Shown here: one piece after another, positions 62,224 through 64,000 of the stretch
Numbering within the stretch: position 1 is the first letter of the stretch
Layout: the number at the start of each line of letters is the position of its first letter
Assembly (NCBI GenBank): GCA_000153385.1
Contig: CH672375.1
Span: 62,001 to 126,000 of the forward strand
DNA from: Flavobacteria bacterium BBFL7
GTDB taxonomy: Bacteria; Bacteroidota; Bacteroidia; Flavobacteriales; Flavobacteriaceae
Direction: 5' to 3'
Length of the DNA stretch: 64,000 nucleotides
Made by a program: the position numbers and the translations under genes
The notes under the pieces: model-generated
What the model saw: the letters and a program-made list of their open reading frames with translations, nothing else
Databases searched by the model: none
Told to the model about the DNA's origin: nothing

Positions 62224-62239
62224 CGCTTTTGCAAAAGCG
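62224..62239. repeat. 16-bp palindrome, copy 15 (symmetric variant, intergenic)
   Basis: CGCTTTTGCAAAAGCG, changed at one C and the matching G so that it is still a perfect palindrome. It lies between the ychF -7 box and its ATG, that is, in the ychF leader. Confidence 0.85.
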
Positions 62240-62272
62240 AGATGGACCATCTACACAATCTTAAAAGGCGTG

Positions 62273-62280
62273 CAAATATA
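62273..62280 (-). promoter_or_regulatory. -7 box for ychF
   Basis: TATATTTG followed by CA on the minus strand. It would start the ychF mRNA upstream of the palindrome variant. I see no -33 at the right spacing. Confidence 0.45.
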
Positions 62281-62328
62281 AACCGAATCTTGCAATTTGT
62301 TATCGTTAAAAACAGGCACTTTTAAACA

Positions 62329-62360
62329 CAAAAAAAACCGCTATAAAAAACTACAGCGGT
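62329..62360 (-). terminator. Terminator of the DUF4252 operon
   Basis: ACCGCT (62337-62342) and AGCGGT (62355-62360). On the minus strand the stem is followed by a run of T. Confidence 0.85.
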
Positions 62361-62380
62361 CTTAGTAAATTGAATTATTC

Positions 62381-63034
62381 TTACTCTTCACTATTCAAAT
62401 CTATATATACGTCTGTGGTATCGATTCCCTTTGATGCCATGACCTTTTTTACTGCTTCTTCATCTATCTCGCCTTCCTCATTTAAATCAACACCTATGTC
62501 TTTAAGTATATTGTTTATTCCTGTTTGATCTAGTTTCACATTTTTCATTTCTTCCATCATTTTCATAATAGCTCCTATTTTCATATCATCACCTAAAACT
62601 CTAGCAACACCTAATCCCATCTCTGGAGAAGAACCATAAATAATCATTTCATCAATACTCTTACCATCACCTTCATATAGAAAACGCATGTTGATGCCAT
62701 CGGACTTATGCGTCATAAGTGTTTTAAAGTCATCATTTTTTAAAATAGCACTAAGCTGTGCATTTTCTTTTTCAAATGCTGCTGTGTTTTGCTTATCTAT
62801 AGGATAATACAATACATTCACTTTATTAATGGTATTGTATGCTTCTTGAGAGCTCGCGCTCATTTGAGACACATCTAATCCCAGTATACTTTTAGGAATT
62901 GTAGTTGTGATAAAGCCTTGTTTTTCTTGACTATCCACAAAGTACTGTTGTAAACTAGGATCTGAACTACATGAAGTAAGAAACAGGATTAAAGTAATTC
63001 CTAGTGCTAGTATTCGCACGATTAAATTATTCAT
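62381..63034 (-). CDS. DUF4252 lipoprotein
   Basis: A 217-residue lipoprotein with lipobox Cys22 (LILFLTSCSS). It matches DUF4252 proteins of Bacteroidota in the central region KTLMTHKSDGINMRFLYEGD and its closing acidic, helical segment. The function is unknown. It is the last gene of a series of three or more in one direction, with a second DUF4252 gene upstream and a small membrane-anchored gene before that. A stem-loop of 11 bp separates the two DUF4252 genes. Confidence 0.78.
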   Translation of the reverse strand: MNNLIVRILALGITLILFLTSCSSDPSLQQYFVDSQEKQGFITTTIPKSILGLDVSQMSASSQEAYNTINKVNVLYYPIDKQNTAAFEKENAQLSAILKNDDFKTLMTHKSDGINMRFLYEGDGKSIDEMIIYGSSPEMGLGVARVLGDDMKIGAIMKMMEEMKNVKLDQTGINNILKDIGVDLNEEGEIDEEAVKKVMASKGIDTTDVYIDLNSEE

Positions 63035-63065
63035 AACGGTAAATTTTAATGGTTGTATAGTTAAG

Positions 63066-63092
63066 GATCAGGTAATGGTTGATTACCTGATC
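63066..63092. other. Stem-loop between the two DUF4252 genes
   Basis: A perfect 11-bp stem, GATCAGGTAAT (63066-63076) and ATTACCTGATC (63082-63092), loop of 5. There is no U-run, so it is more likely an mRNA processing or attenuation element than a terminator. Confidence 0.6.
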
Positions 63093-63113
63093 TATGATTT
63101 TATGAAGGAACGA

Positions 63114-63638
63114 TTAGTTCGTTGCTTCTTCTATTTGTTTTTGACCAGGTACATTCATCATCTTAGTAAGCTTTGAAATCTGGTTTAAGTCGATGTCTCC
63201 AGATATAATAAGAAATACAGTGTCTTTATCATCATTATCACCGGAACCGTTAATTAACATCACAAGGTCACGTACTTTTTTATCGTTACTACCTTTACGC
63301 ATATGGAAAGAGAACATCTGTCCATCTTCTTTCACGTGCATTAATTTAACAAGGTTATTATTTGCTATATACTTTTGTGCAAACGAGTTTAAGGTAGCCG
63401 CACTAGACACATTATCTGTCGCATAAATGCGCAGCTCTTTAAGATTGTCAATGATCTTTTTAATTTCATTGAACTCCTCATCATCACTATCAATATCTAC
63501 TCCTGCAATTAAAGAGAACATCTCATCAGTCACAACAGTTTCTGATGTGTTTTTAAGGTTATCTAATGCGCTGAAGTTTTGCGCCATTGCTATACCACTA
63601 GTAAGCAAAAAGGCTGTTATGTAAATTAAGTTTTTCAT
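63114..63638 (-). CDS. DUF4252 secreted protein
   Basis: A 174-residue exported protein with signal peptide 1-19 (ending GIAMAQ). It has FSLIAGVDIDSDDEEFNEIK and MHVKEDGQMFSFHMRKGS and KVRDLVMLINGSG, which match DUF4252. It is a paralogue of the next gene but has a plain signal peptide instead of a lipobox. The function is unknown. It lies 30 bp after the small membrane-anchored gene. Confidence 0.78.
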   Translation of the reverse strand: MKNLIYITAFLLTSGIAMAQNFSALDNLKNTSETVVTDEMFSLIAGVDIDSDDEEFNEIKKIIDNLKELRIYATDNVSSAATLNSFAQKYIANNNLVKLMHVKEDGQMFSFHMRKGSNDKKVRDLVMLINGSGDNDDKDTVFLIISGDIDLNQISKLTKMMNVPGQKQIEEATN

Positions 63639-63668
63639 GTTTTTATTTTAAGAGATTCTTGATTTTAA

Positions 63669-63986
63669 TTATTTAGTTTTAAAGACTTTTTCTGTCTTAT
63701 TATTAATTTCTGTTAATGGTTTTAAGTTTTTACGACCATTATTAAATTTAGTTGACACCAGTTGTAATGCTTCTACTGTAGCATGATAAGCTTCTTTAGG
63801 ATCTTCATAAGTACCTAGGTCTGTACTAGTATTATTAGTCCCCATATAAGTAGAACCTACAGCTAGTAAAGCGGCAAAGCCTGCGGCAATCCCTAAACCT
63901 TTAAGAACTCTAATTTTAGAATGATCTTTAGGTTTTTCTTCTGGCGCTAATTTTGCAAAAGCATCAAAGTTTAAGTCTTCTATCAT
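63669..63986 (-). CDS. Small single-pass membrane protein, possible anti-sigma-like
   Basis: A 105-residue protein with a short cytosolic N-terminus (MIEDLNFDAFAKLAPEEKPK), one membrane segment (about 29-46, GLGIAAGFAALLAVGSTYMG) and a periplasmic tail. This N-in layout is like anti-sigma factors. In other Flavobacteriia I recall a sigma factor gene directly upstream of this sort of gene and then DUF4252 genes. The ATG overlaps the TGA of a gene that comes in from beyond the right edge. I have no domain match. Confidence 0.6.
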   Translation of the reverse strand: MIEDLNFDAFAKLAPEEKPKDHSKIRVLKGLGIAAGFAALLAVGSTYMGTNNTSTDLGTYEDPKEAYHATVEALQLVSTKFNNGRKNLKPLTEINNKTEKVFKTK

Positions 63987-64000
63987 CGCACTTTCTTCAT
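63983..64000 (-). CDS. Last codons of an upstream gene, off the window
   Basis: On the minus strand the frame reads M-K-K-V-R-stop, with the TGA overlapping the next ATG. Only 18 bp are visible. From the neighbours I expect a sigma-70-type factor, but the visible bases cannot show this. Confidence 0.35.
   Translation of the reverse strand: MKKVR

Noticed and set aside
63935-63970. The text DAFAKLA in the small membrane protein resembles the palindrome-encoded DAFAKA
   Set aside because: The DNA is not palindromic over the core (an extra TAA interrupts it), so it is probably chance or an old decayed copy.

Overview
The window is a 64 kb piece of chromosome from a low-GC marine-type member of the Flavobacteriia (Bacteroidota). 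The evidence is gliding genes gldF and gldG, two secreted proteins with type IX secretion C-terminal domains, an alternative GlmU-type enzyme, DUF4252 and DUF5117 proteins, many short lipoproteins, almost no Shine-Dalgarno sites, and -7 promoter boxes of the TAnnTTTG type. A Nonlabens- or Dokdonia-like genus is my guess from memory and is not proven here. I see no rRNA, tRNA, insertion sequence, prophage or CRISPR array.

Layout. 1-6.2 kb: purC (cut by the left edge), phoH, a SAM hydrolase / monooxygenase / gldF / gldG operon, and a phnA-like gene. 6.3-11.8 kb: a very large TPR-transglutaminase protein, a DUF2007 membrane protein and a DUF3050 protein. 11.8-16.1 kb: a tightly overlapping four-gene operon encoding a GshB-like ATP-grasp ligase, an N-formylglutamate-amidohydrolase-like enzyme, a DUF1704 (QEGLA) metallopeptidase and a thioredoxin-fold protein without cysteines. 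16.2-19.1 kb: two secreted proteins with a shared N-terminal module. 19.2-32.3 kb: a dicarboxylate symporter, aroC, detached TonB-C-like proteins, mtaB, an LpxH-like phosphoesterase, a peptide-binding lipoprotein, a DUF5117 metalloprotease and a GlmU-like enzyme. 32.4-47.7 kb: a DUF3810 protein, T9SS cargo, an amidohydrolase pair, a Nudix hydrolase, an aldehyde dehydrogenase, a subtilisin-like T9SS protease, dnaN, a DJ-1 protein and a DinB protein. 47.7-55.3 kb: an Lrp regulator, an M14 carboxypeptidase, an XRE regulator with an operator array, TerC, an EF-hand lipoprotein, a 41-repeat YadA-head-like protein and mscL. 55.4-64 kb: parC and parE, a small phosphatase operon, ychF, and a DUF4252 operon that runs off the right edge.

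The most striking feature is a perfect palindrome, CGCTTTCGCGAAAGCG or its 14-bp core, which occurs 15 times at roughly 4 kb spacing (two copies are variants). Seven copies lie inside genes, where all three reading frames are open and give AFAKA, LSRK or RFRES. Eight lie in intergenic DNA, one of them forming the parC terminator. One variant has symmetric changes that keep it palindromic. It resembles the cyanobacterial HIP1 element in behaviour, but I know of no described function for it.

Other leads are the ATP-grasp / amidohydrolase / DUF1704 operon as a possible peptide ligation and cleavage system, a cluster of about five GTTTACAnnTGTAAAC operators at the XRE gene, and four convergent gene pairs whose stop codons overlap on opposite strands.
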